Assembly (NCBI RefSeq): GCF_026319325.1
Contig: NZ_JAPDMU010000001.1
Location: 1-64,000 of the forward strand
Direction of reading: 5' to 3'
From: Methylophaga sp. OBS3
GTDB lineage: Bacteria; Pseudomonadota; Gammaproteobacteria; Nitrosococcales; Methylophagaceae
Length of the DNA: 64,000 bases
A model generated the notes under the pieces. The model ran no database searches, had not been told where the DNA came from, and saw only the letters and a list, made by a program, of their open reading frames with translations. Each line of letters starts with the position of its first letter. Position 1 is the first letter of the stretch. This document shows positions 1 to 10,086 of this stretch, piece by piece. The position numbers were made by a program, and so were the translations under genes.

Positions 1-1041
1 GCGGTCATATTGAATATCACCTTTGGCACGCTCCATATGACGTGTGCCGTTATCTACTTCAGTTTCTTCATCAAGCAGCGAAAAAATACTATCCGCAGCA
101 GCAATACCCGCTTGCAGTTTGGCGTTGACCTTGGTCAGACGTTTTAATGGTGTCAGCAACATCATCATGGCAGTAACAAATGAGATAAAGCCACCCACAG
201 AAATTTCTTCAAGTAACTGTGGCATGGTGGCGATATAAATCACCAACGCCAAACCGCAAGCCGTGATCAACGCAATCAAAGGCTGGCTAATCGCATCAGT
301 GGCGATTTTTTTCATTTGCTGGCTACGGTTCTGCTGATTGACCTTGTCAAAACGCTTAGCTTCATATTGTTGACTACCAAAGGTTTTCACCTCTCGGTGT
401 CCGTCAATGATCTCGCTAGATACGTGACTGACGCTACCCATAGAGTTTTGAATATTTTTACTTAAACGGCGGAAACGAATGCTGACCACATACACAAGAA
501 AGGCGACAAATGGCACGGTGATAAGAATGAATAGGGACAAGAAACCGTTGAGATAGAACATCCAAATCAACAGGCCAAGAATAGTCAGACTGTCACGGAT
601 CATGGTCAGTACTGCATCGGTTGCTGCACCAGCAACTTGTTCAACGTCGTAGAGCAATTTGGACATTAGTTGACCAGACGTACTGTGGTCATAGTAGCTG
701 GCTGGTAACATCAGCAGCTTATTAAACATCTCTTCACGTAAGGTTTTAATGACATTACGTGCGATCCAACCTAAACCATAAGTGGTAAAAAAGTCAGCAA
801 AACCACGAACTATAAACAGGCCAATAATGGCAAAAGGAATCAACACGATAACGCTACGATCGCGTTCAACAAAACCACCATCCATTAAGGGTTTCATCAC
901 CATCGCAACGCCAGTTTCAGTCGCGGCGTAGACAATCATGGCGATGATGACAGCAACAAAGGCAGGCCAATAAGGTTTTACATATTTCAGCAGTCGCTTG
1001 TACAACTGCACAGCGCTCATTTCGTCGTTTTTTTCGGTCAT
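1..1041 (-). CDS. msbA: Lipid A export ABC transporter MsbA (partial, C-terminus beyond window)
   Basis: This is the N-terminal 347 codons of an ABC exporter that flips lipid A-core across the inner membrane. The visible part covers the whole six-helix transmembrane domain, from MTEKNDEMSAVQLYKRLL to the sequence ERAKGDIQYD, where MsbA proteins enter their nucleotide-binding domain. Walker A, signature and Walker B motifs therefore lie left of the window. The ATG overlaps the exbD stop as ATGA, so the gene is translationally coupled to exbB-exbD. The same ExbB/ExbD-lipid A neighbourhood is common in gammaproteobacteria. A second in-frame ATG lies seven codons downstream. Confidence 0.9.
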   Translation of the reverse strand, partial: MTEKNDEMSAVQLYKRLLKYVKPYWPAFVAVIIAMIVYAATETGVAMVMKPLMDGGFVERDRSVIVLIPFAIIGLFIVRGFADFFTTYGLGWIARNVIKTLREEMFNKLLMLPASYYDHSTSGQLMSKLLYDVEQVAGAATDAVLTMIRDSLTILGLLIWMFYLNGFLSLFILITVPFVAFLVYVVSIRFRRLSKNIQNSMGSVSHVSSEIIDGHREVKTFGSQQYEAKRFDKVNQQNRSQQMKKIATDAISQPLIALITACGLALVIYIATMPQLLEEISVGGFISFVTAMMMLLTPLKRLTKVNAKLQAGIAAADSIFSLLDEETEVDNGTRHMERAKGDIQYDR

Positions 1042-1463
1042 TTATTTTCGTTCTGTGTTTGTCTGGTCGCCAATGTTAGGCGGCTATAACCAAGTTGTTG
1101 CGCAACATCCATGGCGGTGACAATTTGTTGGTATTCGGCAGCCGAGTCGGCACTGATGATGATATGTGGATCAGCAATATCACCAACGGCCGCACGCAAG
1201 GCATTTTGGAAGTTGTCACGATTATTGACGATAAGCGGTGAGTTATTGATTAATACATCACCATTTGCCTGAATCACGATATCAATAGGATCAACCTGTT
1301 CAGCCAATGGTTCCCCAGTGGCTTGTGGCAAATCGACTTTTAGAGAGGTTTCACGGATGAAGCTCGTCGATATCATGAAAAACAATAACAGCAAAAACAC
1401 AACGTCAATCATCGGTGTTAGATTGACATCTGGCTCCTCTGAATAACGTGGCAGCAGTTTCAT
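1038..1463 (-). CDS. exbD: ExbD/TolR-family biopolymer transport protein
   Basis: A 141-residue ExbD/TolR protein that works with an ExbB/TolQ channel to couple the proton-motive force to envelope processes. One transmembrane helix spans about residues 16-38, in the motif LTPMIDVVFLLLLFF, with the channel aspartate at D20. The rest is a periplasmic domain. The start overlaps the exbB stop as ATGA, and the gene's own stop overlaps msbA in the same way. This copy sits in the lipid A/comEC block with no TonB nearby, so its energised partner is not evident. The family is certain; the exact client is not. Confidence 0.9.
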   Translation of the reverse strand: MKLLPRYSEEPDVNLTPMIDVVFLLLLFFMISTSFIRETSLKVDLPQATGEPLAEQVDPIDIVIQANGDVLINNSPLIVNNRDNFQNALRAAVGDIADPHIIISADSAAEYQQIVTAMDVAQQLGYSRLTLATRQTQNENK

Positions 1464-2095
1464 GAGTTTTTGGCCTCATCGGGATCAAACTCACGGTCAC
1501 CATGCAAAATCTCGATTAATTGCATGGCTTGTTCTTCCATATTCACTACAAGGCGATTAATTTTGCCACGGAAATAACGGTAGAAAATGACACTTGGAAT
1601 TGCGACAACCAAACCTGCTGCGGTAGTGATCAATGCTTCAGAAATACCGCCAGCCAAGGTCTCAGGGTTACCTACACCTTCTGTTGTGATAACTGCAAAA
1701 ACCTTGATCATACCGACCACGGTGCCAAGCAAACCAATCAGTGGCGAAATTGCCGCGATTGTTCCCAAGGTATTGAGATTCTTTTCCATCAATGCGGTGA
1801 CATGACGGCCGGTGTCCTCAATACTTTCTTTTGTGATATCACGTGCAGAGTTACGGTCTAATAAACCCGCCGCCAAGATGCGACCAAGCGGGGAGTTTTT
1901 TTGCAGGTTTTTGATACGTTCTTGATCAACCTGGTTATAACGAAGCCATTGCCAAATTTGGGTGATTAACTCAGGAGGGGCAATGCGTTTGGTCTGAAGA
2001 CTCCAGAAGCGCTCAGCAATAATCGCAATTGCAATTATTGAACAGGCAAATAAGGGAAACATTAGCCAGCCACCGGCTTTAAACAATTCCAGCAT
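1460..2095 (-). CDS. exbB: ExbB/TolQ/MotA-family proton channel protein
   Basis: A 211-residue inner-membrane proton channel subunit of the MotA/TolQ/ExbB family. Three hydrophobic segments are visible, at about residues 10-28, 115-138 and 150-172. The second and third carry the typical GTVVGMIKVF and EALITTAAGLVVAIPS sequences. It forms the channel with the ExbD encoded immediately downstream. First gene of the exbB-exbD-msbA run; an AGGA element lies about 10 nt before the ATG. As in Pseudomonas, comEC is directly upstream on the same strand. Confidence 0.9.
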   Translation of the reverse strand: MLELFKAGGWLMFPLFACSIIAIAIIAERFWSLQTKRIAPPELITQIWQWLRYNQVDQERIKNLQKNSPLGRILAAGLLDRNSARDITKESIEDTGRHVTALMEKNLNTLGTIAAISPLIGLLGTVVGMIKVFAVITTEGVGNPETLAGGISEALITTAAGLVVAIPSVIFYRYFRGKINRLVVNMEEQAMQLIEILHGDREFDPDEAKNS

Positions 2096-2149
2096 GGTTT
2101 CGAGTCCTGCAGTCTTAAAAAATTGACACCATGATACGTGAAAAAGCGT

Positions 2150-4417
2150 TTAGTCAGTAGCGTTGGCGCGCCATAGTCTCCTGTCATAAAGCCGCCACTG
2201 GATTGGAGTAAATGTTTTGGTGTTATCCAGGGTAAAGATTAAGGCGCCACTCTTTGCAGTATTAAACAGCGGAATTGATCGTTGTTGATACCGCTTCACA
2301 ACATCAGGTGCAGGAAAACGATAGCGATTATTATAGCCACTGGCGACAATAGCAACCTTGGGCGAGACGGCATTAATAAACGCCTCAGACGATGAGCTTT
2401 TGCTGCCATGATGCGGCACTAACAAAACATCTGCAGCTAATTCATCAGGCTTATTCTTAACCAAATATTGCTCAGCCTGACGCTCAATATCACCGGTCAA
2501 TAAAACACTGCCAAACTGGTTCGAAATTTTTAACACACAAGAACGCTCGTTGGTTGAGCCTGAGGCATTTTTTTCTGGGTGCAGGAACATAAAGTTGACC
2601 TGATCCCACGACCATTGATAACCAGCGTAACAATCATTTGCCATCGATAATCTTTCAGGCGCACTGGTGAATTGCTGCGTGACAGGGATATTGTCTATAA
2701 GCGAATGGGCACCACCAATATGATCATTATCACCGTGACTGATGATGAGCTTATCGATAGTTTGAGTACCTCGGTATTGCAAATAGGGGATAACCACGGC
2801 ATCACCGGTATTGAATTCACCAAAAGCGGGGCCAGTATCAAAAACCAGTGTTTTAGATTTGGTTTCGACAACGACGGACAAGCCTTGCCCCACATCTAGG
2901 ACTGTCAACCTGACCGTTCCTAGTTCAGGTTTATCTGGCAAAAAGGAAAGGCTAGGCAGTAATAAAACTAGACCAAGCCATCTTGCCGGCCATCCCTTTG
3001 GCGCTAGTAACCAGACAAAACCAATTAGACTCAGCAAAAGTGCTGGCCATGATAATTCGGGAGTTTGCCAAAGAGCGTTTGGCGAGCCAGCGAGGTATTC
3101 CAGTGGCCACCAAAGCCCAGATAGTAAATAGTCAGCTAGCTGCCACAGTGGCTGGCTCCAACTTGGCAGAATAGCCATGACTGCCAAACTTAACAGTAAC
3201 AAGGGCACAACAAGCAAACTAACAAAAGGCACAGCAAAGAAATTCGCAACCGGCGAGAGCAGGGCGGTGCTATTAAAAAAGATAAACAAAAATGGTGTCA
3301 GGCCAATCGCAATCCAAATATGGACAGTTGCCCAATGCCATTTACTGGTTGGGTAACGGTTCTGGCTGACATAAATAATGATGCTGACCGCAGCGAAGGA
3401 AAGCCAAAACCCTGGTGATAAAACTGCTAGCGGATCCCAAATTAATACTGCCAATAAGGCTACCGAAAGCATTTGATAACTTAACACCCGACGGCGAATT
3501 AAGATGGCACTCATTGCTACAATAACCATGATGAGTGCTCTTTGGCTAGGAACCGACATCCCTGCTAATAGGGCGTAAATCAGAGCAAATAAAATCGCAG
3601 TCATCGCACCAAATTGCTGAGCCGGTAATTTGAGACATAGTCTAGGGATGCTTGACCAAAACCAGCGCCCTAAAAAGAACCCAAGTGCGGCAGCAAGTCC
3701 GATATGTAACCCTGAAATTGCTAATAAGTGACTGGTGCCGGTATTACGAAGTACATGCCATTGTTCAGGTGACATATTCTCTCTGTAACCAATGGTGAGT
3801 CCTTCGACTAAAGCCCGTTGAGGCGAGTCAGCCATATTGGCGTGTAACATCGAGAGTATTTTTGCCCGCCAGACATCAATATTGAACCACTTGGCTTCTG
3901 TTAAGCGATGATTATCCTTAGTATCTCGAACATAACCAGTTGCGCCAATTCCTTGTTGGAATAACCAACCTTCATAATCAAAACTGCCGGGATTCACCAT
4001 ACCGTAGGGCGGTTTAAGTCGAACCTTTAACTGCCAAGTTTCGCTTGTTTGCGGAATTTTTTTTGGTGGGTAATACCAATTAAGACGAATCAGATTTGGT
4101 AATTGAGCAGAGTTATTTTCTGGTGAAAAGAGAAATCTGAGACGATTGGATTCTTGTTGAGGTAAATCAACGACTGTGCCAGTGATACTTATATCTTTTC
4201 CAACCAGCGTTGTTGGTAATGTTTGTTGAAGTGTAAACCAAGCAGTAAAACTCGCCCAACACAAAGCAATACAAAAGCTTAATAGCCAGCTCAGTTTCTT
4301 ATGGGTGGCAAAGAGCAATACCAAAGCAACAGCTAACCAGATTGGCCAACTGGGTAGGCTCGCTAGCTGTGAAATAACAACACAGCCCAGTAAAAACGCG
4401 ATGGCAGAGTAAACCAT
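2150..4417 (-). CDS. comEC: DNA internalization competence protein ComEC/Rec2
   Basis: A 755-residue polytopic protein that forms the inner-membrane channel for single-stranded DNA during natural transformation. In order it has N-terminal helices with a DUF4131/OB-like domain (about 1-190), the Competence membrane domain (about 200-480, containing LLAISGLHIGL) and a C-terminal metallo-beta-lactamase-like domain (about 505-740). The metal motif SHGDNDHIGG and the VPHHGSKSS loop are intact, so the nuclease-like domain looks functional. The length is normal for gammaproteobacterial ComEC. It lies between DUF2062 (divergent) and exbB, a conserved order. No other competence genes are in the window. 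Confidence 0.93.
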   Translation of the reverse strand: MVYSAIAFLLGCVVISQLASLPSWPIWLAVALVLLFATHKKLSWLLSFCIALCWASFTAWFTLQQTLPTTLVGKDISITGTVVDLPQQESNRLRFLFSPENNSAQLPNLIRLNWYYPPKKIPQTSETWQLKVRLKPPYGMVNPGSFDYEGWLFQQGIGATGYVRDTKDNHRLTEAKWFNIDVWRAKILSMLHANMADSPQRALVEGLTIGYRENMSPEQWHVLRNTGTSHLLAISGLHIGLAAALGFFLGRWFWSSIPRLCLKLPAQQFGAMTAILFALIYALLAGMSVPSQRALIMVIVAMSAILIRRRVLSYQMLSVALLAVLIWDPLAVLSPGFWLSFAAVSIIIYVSQNRYPTSKWHWATVHIWIAIGLTPFLFIFFNSTALLSPVANFFAVPFVSLLVVPLLLLSLAVMAILPSWSQPLWQLADYLLSGLWWPLEYLAGSPNALWQTPELSWPALLLSLIGFVWLLAPKGWPARWLGLVLLLPSLSFLPDKPELGTVRLTVLDVGQGLSVVVETKSKTLVFDTGPAFGEFNTGDAVVIPYLQYRGTQTIDKLIISHGDNDHIGGAHSLIDNIPVTQQFTSAPERLSMANDCYAGYQWSWDQVNFMFLHPEKNASGSTNERSCVLKISNQFGSVLLTGDIERQAEQYLVKNKPDELAADVLLVPHHGSKSSSSEAFINAVSPKVAIVASGYNNRYRFPAPDVVKRYQQRSIPLFNTAKSGALIFTLDNTKTFTPIQWRLYDRRLWRANATD

Positions 4418-4460
4418 ATATCCCTATAATGGCTGCGTTGTTCAGTTAGACTGAGTCGCA

Positions 4461-4985
4461 ATGCCTCGTAAATTCCTAAAAAGAATCATGCCAGATCACA
4501 ACACGATGCGCGAACATCCGCACTTACAGCGGTTCGGGCAGCGTATTCTTGATCCTAAGCTTTGGCACTTAAATCGCAAACGTGTCGCGCTTGGTGTGGC
4601 AATTGGCTTATTTATTGGCTTGATACCATTGCCATTGCAGATGTTAATTGTGGTGCCCATCGCATTGCTTATCAGAGCGAATCTGCCATTTTCGGTGATG
4701 GGCGTTTGGATCACTAATCCTTTAACCGTCGCGCCAATCTACTACTTTGAATATAAGTTGGGCGCCATGATTTTGGATATGCCGATAGGGCAATATGCCT
4801 TTAGCTTAAGCTGGGAGTGGTTTAGTCGGGAGTTTGCCATGATTTGGCAGCCACTGCTGTTAGGCTCATTTATCTGTGCCACAGTAGCCGCCATTTTAGG
4901 CGTGATTTTTGTGCGTATCGCTTGGCGCTTAGTCGTTATTCGTAACTGGTTACAGCGTAAAAAGAAAGTACTGTCTAAAGACTAA
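4461..4985 (+). CDS. DUF2062 membrane protein
   Basis: A 174-residue protein of the DUF2062 family, whose function is unknown. It has a basic N-terminus ([17 protein letters not shown]) and two strong hydrophobic stretches, at about residues 44-70 and 128-155. Between them is the family's [16 protein letters not shown] signature. It is the only plus-strand gene in this envelope block: divergent from comEC, with its 3' end overlapping the 3' end of lolD by 11 bases. The comEC-DUF2062-lol neighbourhood is conserved in Pseudomonas, which hints at an envelope role, but no activity can be assigned. Confidence 0.85.
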   Translation: MPRKFLKRIMPDHNTMREHPHLQRFGQRILDPKLWHLNRKRVALGVAIGLFIGLIPLPLQMLIVVPIALLIRANLPFSVMGVWITNPLTVAPIYYFEYKLGAMILDMPIGQYAFSLSWEWFSREFAMIWQPLLLGSFICATVAAILGVIFVRIAWRLVVIRNWLQRKKKVLSKD

Positions 4986-5655
4986 GCTTACCGTCAACTA
5001 AGGTATAAACCTTATCCATTCTGGCCGCCAGTTGGCGATCATGTGTGACAATTACCAGCGCTGTATTCATCTGCTGATTTAATTCCATAATCAAATCAAA
5101 AATTCCTTCAGCAGTCCGATGGTCCAGATTACCTGTAGGTTCATCAGCCAATAAACAAGCTGGATTGGTGATTAACGCCCTAGCCAGAGCCGCACGTTGG
5201 CGTTCACCACCAGATAACTCACTTGGCTTGTGCGCTAAACGGTGACTTAACCCGACTTTTTCCAACAATGCTTCGGCCGCTTTTTTGGCTGCCGATGGTT
5301 TCTGACCACCAATTACCAATGGCATCGCCACATTTTCGACTGCACTAAACTCGGGCAGCAAGTGATGAAATTGATAAACAAAACCTAGTGACTGGTTACG
5401 CAATTGGCTCAACTTACCAACAGATAATGCTGCTAAAGATTGGCCTAATACTTCAATATCACCACTAGTAGGGCTATCTAGACCACCTAATAAGTGCAGC
5501 AGCGTACTTTTACCAGAACCAGAACTTCCGACAATCGCAATACGATCGCCGGCGTTAATGGTTAAATTAACATCGCTCAGAACCGGGGTTTCCAACTGGC
5601 CATCTTTATACCGTTTGGCCAATTGCCGGCAAACAAGAACAGGCGTATTAGTCAT
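4975..5655 (-). CDS. lolD: Lipoprotein-releasing ABC transporter ATPase LolD
   Basis: A 226-residue ATPase of the Lol complex, which extracts outer-membrane lipoproteins from the inner membrane and hands them to LolA. Walker A (GSSGSGKST), the signature [15 protein letters not shown] and Walker B ([12 protein letters not shown]) are all intact. I chose the ATG giving [12 protein letters not shown], which overlaps the permease gene by 8 bases. A longer reading frame runs 12 codons further upstream, but those residues do not look like LolD. The 3' end overlaps the convergent DUF2062 gene. Confidence 0.93.
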   Translation of the reverse strand: MTNTPVLVCRQLAKRYKDGQLETPVLSDVNLTINAGDRIAIVGSSGSGKSTLLHLLGGLDSPTSGDIEVLGQSLAALSVGKLSQLRNQSLGFVYQFHHLLPEFSAVENVAMPLVIGGQKPSAAKKAAEALLEKVGLSHRLAHKPSELSGGERQRAALARALITNPACLLADEPTGNLDHRTAEGIFDLIMELNQQMNTALVIVTHDRQLAARMDKVYTLVDGKLSL

Positions 5656-6895
5656 AACGTAAAGCCTCAGCCGGACGTACTTTTGATGCACGCCATGATG
5701 GATAAATTGTAGAAAGCACAGACAAGACGAATGCCGTGATACCGATCACGGTGACATCATGCCATTGCAATTGAGACGGTAAGTCACTGATGTAATAGAC
5801 GTCAGCTGGTAGGAATTGATAGCCCAGAATTTTTTCAATCCAAGCAATGATGTTGGAAACATTCAGCGCTAACGTCACACCACCGATAATGCCGAGCAGG
5901 GTACCAATGAGCCCAATTACTACCCCTTGAACCATAAAGATTCCCATAATGCCGCCGGGAGACATCCCTAGAGTACGAAGAATCGCAATATCAGCGCGTT
6001 TGTCAGTCACCATCATGACTAAGGTTGATACGATGTTAAAAGCGGCCACAGCAACAATCAGCATCAAGATCACAAACATCACGGTTTTTTCGGTTTTTAA
6101 TGCCCGGAAAAAGTTAGCGTGTTGATAAGTCCAATCTGCAGCGCGGTATTCCGGCGGTAAACTCATCAAAACATCACGAGTGATTTTTGGTGCTTGATAA
6201 ACATCATCTAATTGAAGACGTAGACCACTCACACGGCCCGGAATACGGAATAGCGTTGCAGCATCTTCAATGTGCATGATGGCTAAAGCACTGTCGTATT
6301 CATACATGCCGATTTCAAACACACCAATAACATTCAACCGCTTTAGACGTGGAATAACGCCAGCAGGGGTCGGCGTAACATGAGGGGTGATCACGGTGAT
6401 TTTATCGCCCGCCGTCACGCCCATCGCTATCGCTAGGTCTTTACCAAGGACAATGCCAAACTCGCCTGCTTTCAAATCGGTGAGTTCACCAATAACCATC
6501 TTGTCACCGATGGTCGAGACTTTGGGCTCTAAAGCAGGGTCAACACCACGAACCATACTGCCGCGTACTTTACTGCCTTGATTGAGCATTGCCTGACCTT
6601 CAACGAAAGGCGCACTGCTTTCAACGCGAGGGAAACCATCAATTTGTTTTTCGAGGGTTTGCCAGTCACGTAACGTGCCATCAGCACCCGTGACCCAAGC
6701 ATGGGAGGTCATGCCGAGAATACGTTCACGTAACTCTTTTTCAAAACCATTCATCACAGAAAGAACAGTGATTAGGGCGGCGACACCTAAGGCCACACCC
6801 AGCATGGAAGTCAGTGAAATAAAGGAAATAAAGTGGTTACGCCGTTTTGCTTTGGTATAGCGTGCACCGATATAGACACTCAGTGGTCTGAACAT
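5648..6895 (-). CDS. Lipoprotein-releasing ABC transporter permease LolC/LolE
   Basis: A 415-residue permease of the LolC/LolE family. It has an N-terminal helix (about 25-48), a large periplasmic domain (about 50-265) with the [13 protein letters not shown] region, and three C-terminal helices of the FtsX fold (about 270-400). It pairs with the downstream LolD. Only one permease gene is present: upstream lies a terminator and rpiA, and downstream lies DUF2062. The partner LolC/E copy is therefore either elsewhere or absent (a LolF-type system). Which paralogue this is cannot be decided from sequence reading alone. Confidence 0.9.
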   Translation of the reverse strand: MFRPLSVYIGARYTKAKRRNHFISFISLTSMLGVALGVAALITVLSVMNGFEKELRERILGMTSHAWVTGADGTLRDWQTLEKQIDGFPRVESSAPFVEGQAMLNQGSKVRGSMVRGVDPALEPKVSTIGDKMVIGELTDLKAGEFGIVLGKDLAIAMGVTAGDKITVITPHVTPTPAGVIPRLKRLNVIGVFEIGMYEYDSALAIMHIEDAATLFRIPGRVSGLRLQLDDVYQAPKITRDVLMSLPPEYRAADWTYQHANFFRALKTEKTVMFVILMLIVAVAAFNIVSTLVMMVTDKRADIAILRTLGMSPGGIMGIFMVQGVVIGLIGTLLGIIGGVTLALNVSNIIAWIEKILGYQFLPADVYYISDLPSQLQWHDVTVIGITAFVLSVLSTIYPSWRASKVRPAEALRYD

Positions 6896-6909
6896 AATCA
6901 GCTCATGTA

Positions 6910-6938
6910 AAGAAAGGCCGGTGAGTCACCGGCCTTAA
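6910..6938 (-). terminator. Rho-independent terminator of rpiA
   Basis: On the minus strand, 7 to 8 bases after the rpiA stop, the sequence reads AAGGCCGGTGA, a short loop, then TCACCGGCCTT followed by TCTTT. That is a GC-rich stem of about 10 base pairs with a moderately T-rich tail. It separates rpiA from the lol genes on the same strand. Confidence 0.7.
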
Positions 6939-6943
6939 ACTAG

Positions 6944-7609
6944 TTAGGATTTTGCGTGAACAGTCTTGGTACCGTCTTCACTACCCAGAAGCAGTACATC
7001 AGCTGGACGCATGGCAAACAAGCCATTAGTCACTACACCAACGATATCGTTCAGTGTTTTTTCTAATTTAATCGGTTCCATCACTTCCCAACCATGCACG
7101 TCTAAGATGACATTGTGGTTATCAGTGATAAAACCTTCGCGGTAAACAGGTTGACCGCCCAATTTGACGATTTCACGTGCGACGTAGCTGCGCGCCATCG
7201 GAATAACTTCAACTGGTAATGGGAATTTACCCAAAACATCAACCAATTTGCTGGCATCCGCAATACAAACAAATTTGTCAGCAACTGCTGCGATGATTTT
7301 TTCACGGGTTAACGCACCGCCACCACCTTTGACCAGTTGCAGGTTGTGGTTAGACTCATCGGCGCCATCAACATAAACCGCGACTTCACTAACTTCGTTC
7401 ATGTCAAAAACTTGAATGCCGTGCGCTTTTAGACGCTCTGTTGATGCATTTGAGCTAGAGACAGCACCTTCGATGCGGTGTTTGATTGTCGCAAGCGCAT
7501 CAATAAAGTGATTGACCGTTGAGCCAGTGCCAACACCAACTACACCAGATGTAGTGATGTATTCGAGCGCAGCCCAAGCTGCTTGCTTTTTCATTTCATC
7601 AGCAGTCAT
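6944..7609 (-). CDS. rpiA: Ribose-5-phosphate isomerase A
   Basis: A 221-residue isomerase interconverting ribose 5-phosphate and ribulose 5-phosphate in the non-oxidative pentose phosphate pathway. Substrate-site motifs are intact: [13 protein letters not shown] near residue 26, [14 protein letters not shown] near residue 83 and [11 protein letters not shown] near residue 95. The length matches the family (E. coli RpiA has 219). It is transcribed alone, with a terminator downstream and a divergent promoter region shared with ilvA. In a ribulose-monophosphate organism it would help regenerate ribulose 5-phosphate; that context is inferred. Confidence 0.96.
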   Translation of the reverse strand: MTADEMKKQAAWAALEYITTSGVVGVGTGSTVNHFIDALATIKHRIEGAVSSSNASTERLKAHGIQVFDMNEVSEVAVYVDGADESNHNLQLVKGGGGALTREKIIAAVADKFVCIADASKLVDVLGKFPLPVEVIPMARSYVAREIVKLGGQPVYREGFITDNHNVILDVHGWEVMEPIKLEKTLNDIVGVVTNGLFAMRPADVLLLGSEDGTKTVHAKS

Positions 7610-7619
7610 TGCTAATCCT

Positions 7620-7660
7620 TTTACTTTGTTACAGGCAATTTAGCCGGCAATTATAGAGAT
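7620..7660 (-). promoter_or_regulatory. Candidate sigma-70 promoter of rpiA (perfect -10)
   Basis: On the minus strand a perfect TATAAT occupies 7655-7650, about 40 bases before the rpiA ATG. No good -35 hexamer is found at 16 to 18 bp spacing, so the assignment rests on the -10 box and its position in the 85-base divergent gap between rpiA and ilvA. Confidence 0.45.
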
Positions 7661-7694
7661 AAAACCTCGGCAATGGTAACGTACACGCTTTGTA

Positions 7695-9236
7695 ATGTTA
7701 AATGACGCCATGCCCAAGCCAATGCTGACCGAATATGTAGAAAAGATCCTCAAAGCCCGAGTGTACGATGTCGCCATCGAAACGCCACTCGAGCCAATGC
7801 CACGCTTATCAGCAAGGTTAGACAATCAGATTTTGCAAAAGCGTGAAGACTTACAACAGGTGTTTTCGTTCAAATTGCGTGGCGCTTACAACCGGATGAG
7901 TCACCTGACCGCTGAGGAGCGTCAAAAAGGCGTGGTTGCAGCTTCTGCTGGTAATCATGCGCAAGGCGTTGCTTTAGCGGCAAAAAAAATGGGTATCTCG
8001 GCATTAATCGTGATGCCAAAGACCACACCGCCAATTAAGGTTGAAGCGGTAAGAGCTTATGGTGCCGAGATTGCATTACATGGCAACAGTTATGACGATG
8101 CATATGCCTACGCACAAGAGGCCGTAGCAAAACAAGGTCGGGTATTTATCCATCCTTATGATGATCCTGAGGTCATTGCCGGTCAGGGCACGATTGCGAT
8201 GGAAATCATGCGTCAGCATCCGGAACCGGTATATGCCATTTTTATTCCTTGTGGTGGCGGTGGCATCCTCGCCGGCATGGCTGCGTATATCAAAGCTTTT
8301 TGGCCACAGATCAAAATTATTGCGGTTGAGCCAGCCGATGCAGCGAGTTTGAAAGCAGCATTAGATGCAGGTGAGCGTGTCACTTTAGATCAGGTCGGTT
8401 TATTTGCTGATGGCACTGCTGTTCGCCAAGTGGGTGAAGAACCATTTCGTATTGCTCAGCAAACGGTAGACCATGTGGTCACGGTTGATACCGATGAGAT
8501 TTGTGCGGCTATCATGGATATCTTTAATGATACTCGTAGCGTGGCAGAGCCTTCTGGTGCTTTAGCCGTGGCGGGTGCAAAAAAATATCTGACCAAAAAT
8601 GGCCTTAAAGATAAAACCGTTGTCGTCATCAATAGCGGTGCCAACACTAACTTTGATCGTTTGCGATATATCGCTGAACGCTCAGAAATTGGTGAACGCC
8701 GAGAAGTTCTTTTTGCAGCGACCATTGATGAACAGCCTGGTAGCTTTCAACGTTTTTGCAAAACCTTAGCCGACCGCGGCATAACTGAATTTAATTATCG
8801 TTTTGCCGACCAGCAGCAGGCACAAGTATTTGTTGGTGTTCGTATGAGTGGCCGGGATGAAGAGCGTCAAATGCTTTTCGAAAGCCTAGATAAAGCAGGT
8901 TATCAGTGGGTGGATTTTACTGATAATGAAATGGCCAAGCTGCATGTTCGATATATGGTTGGTGGTCATGCTCCACAGGCGGAAAATGAACGACTGATCC
9001 GCTTTGAGTTTCCAGAGCGACCTGGGGCATTGCTGCGCTTTTTAACCCATATCGGCAAACGCTGGAATATCAGCTTATTCCATTATCGTAATCATGGTGC
9101 GGCGTATGGTCGTGTGCTGGTGGGAATTCAGGTAACGCCGGAGTTTGATGCTGAATTCCAGCAGTTCCTTGATACGCTGGGCTATAACTATTGGCATGAA
9201 ACCGATAACCCAGCGTACAACCTGTTTTTAAAATAA
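7695..9236 (+). CDS. ilvA: Threonine ammonia-lyase, biosynthetic (IlvA)
   Basis: A 513-residue PLP enzyme deaminating L-threonine to 2-oxobutyrate, the first step of isoleucine synthesis. The PLP-lysine motif FSFKLRGAYNRM lies near residue 60, followed by SAGNHAQGVA and the phosphate-binding PCGGGGILAG. The C-terminal third (about 330-510) holds two ACT-like regulatory domains, so this is the long, isoleucine-regulated form. The start could be the ATG at 7695 or the one at 7710 (MPKPMLTEYV), which fits the family N-terminus slightly better. It converges with the SIMPL gene, the two stop codons lying 2 bases apart. Confidence 0.95.
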   Translation: MLNDAMPKPMLTEYVEKILKARVYDVAIETPLEPMPRLSARLDNQILQKREDLQQVFSFKLRGAYNRMSHLTAEERQKGVVAASAGNHAQGVALAAKKMGISALIVMPKTTPPIKVEAVRAYGAEIALHGNSYDDAYAYAQEAVAKQGRVFIHPYDDPEVIAGQGTIAMEIMRQHPEPVYAIFIPCGGGGILAGMAAYIKAFWPQIKIIAVEPADAASLKAALDAGERVTLDQVGLFADGTAVRQVGEEPFRIAQQTVDHVVTVDTDEICAAIMDIFNDTRSVAEPSGALAVAGAKKYLTKNGLKDKTVVVINSGANTNFDRLRYIAERSEIGERREVLFAATIDEQPGSFQRFCKTLADRGITEFNYRFADQQQAQVFVGVRMSGRDEERQMLFESLDKAGYQWVDFTDNEMAKLHVRYMVGGHAPQAENERLIRFEFPERPGALLRFLTHIGKRWNISLFHYRNHGAAYGRVLVGIQVTPEFDAEFQQFLDTLGYNYWHETDNPAYNLFLK

Positions 9237-9238
9237 CG

Positions 9239-9940
9239 TTAGTTGAGTTTGCTGCCGTCGGTAATCAATTGGATCTGACCGTTAACATCAACGGTCACTT
9301 CATTGCTACCAGCTTCAATTGCAACAGGGGTTGATTTAACCATGGCGTCCATACGCATACCGGCAGCTTCCATGTAGCGTGGCGCATAGCCACCTTGGTT
9401 GACGGATAAGCTAACGAGTTGGTACCCATTTGCTGCAAATTGTTCTTGAATTGCTTGGGCTTGTGAACGGAATTTTTCGATAGCCTGTTTTGCCAATTCT
9501 TGGCGAGTCGCTTCTAAACGCTCATCAGAAATTGAAAACTGCATCGACTGAATATTGCCATAGGTTTGCAACTCAGCCAGTAACTCGCTCATTTGGGTAA
9601 AGTCACCACTTTCTAAGTGCAAACGCTGACTGACTTGCCAGTTGGTAATACGACCCTCCTTGTAAATTGGCTGAGTGCTGTAACCTTGGGTTTGGATGTC
9701 TACATTTTTATATGCCTTGGCAACCCGAATAGCATCTTGGGCACTTTTGTTGACTGCTTCACCAAGTTTTGCAGTATCCGTTCCGCTGCGGATGATCTGC
9801 AGGTAAGCTGTCACTTCATCATTACTGACTTCTGTTTTTGCATTGGCACTGAGATTAATTAAGTTGTAGTGAATATCTTGGTCAGCTATCGCACTCATGC
9901 TGAATAACATGGTGAAAACAAACAGCAGATTTTTGAACAT
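9239..9940 (-). CDS. SIMPL-domain (DUF541) periplasmic protein
   Basis: A 233-residue protein with a signal peptide (MFKNLLFVFTMLFSMSAIADQ, cleavage likely after the Ala at about 19) followed by one DUF541/SIMPL domain. The SNDEVTAYLQI start, the alternating alpha/beta pattern and the final SNEVTVDVNGQIQL strand are typical. The family forms periplasmic oligomers and has been linked to stress tolerance, but no biochemical role can be assigned. Single gene, convergent with ilvA. The 147-base upstream gap is shared with the divergent pgl operon. Confidence 0.85.
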   Translation of the reverse strand: MFKNLLFVFTMLFSMSAIADQDIHYNLINLSANAKTEVSNDEVTAYLQIIRSGTDTAKLGEAVNKSAQDAIRVAKAYKNVDIQTQGYSTQPIYKEGRITNWQVSQRLHLESGDFTQMSELLAELQTYGNIQSMQFSISDERLEATRQELAKQAIEKFRSQAQAIQEQFAANGYQLVSLSVNQGGYAPRYMEAAGMRMDAMVKSTPVAIEAGSNEVTVDVNGQIQLITDGSKLN

Positions 9941-10086
9941 ATATCGCTCCCTGTGGGGTAATAAAACAATTAAGGCAGTTTTGAAACTTGCCGTAGCGGG
10001 TTGACCACTGCAAAATTAACGTAATCTCTCGGGCATGTCATGTGTCCGGATCGCAAAATTAAGTAAAAAAATAAAAAGGAAGATGG

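Noticed and set aside
10001-10027. TTGACC and TAATCT as a pgl promoter
   Set aside because: Spacing is only 15 bases and no supporting feature is present; too weak to annotate.
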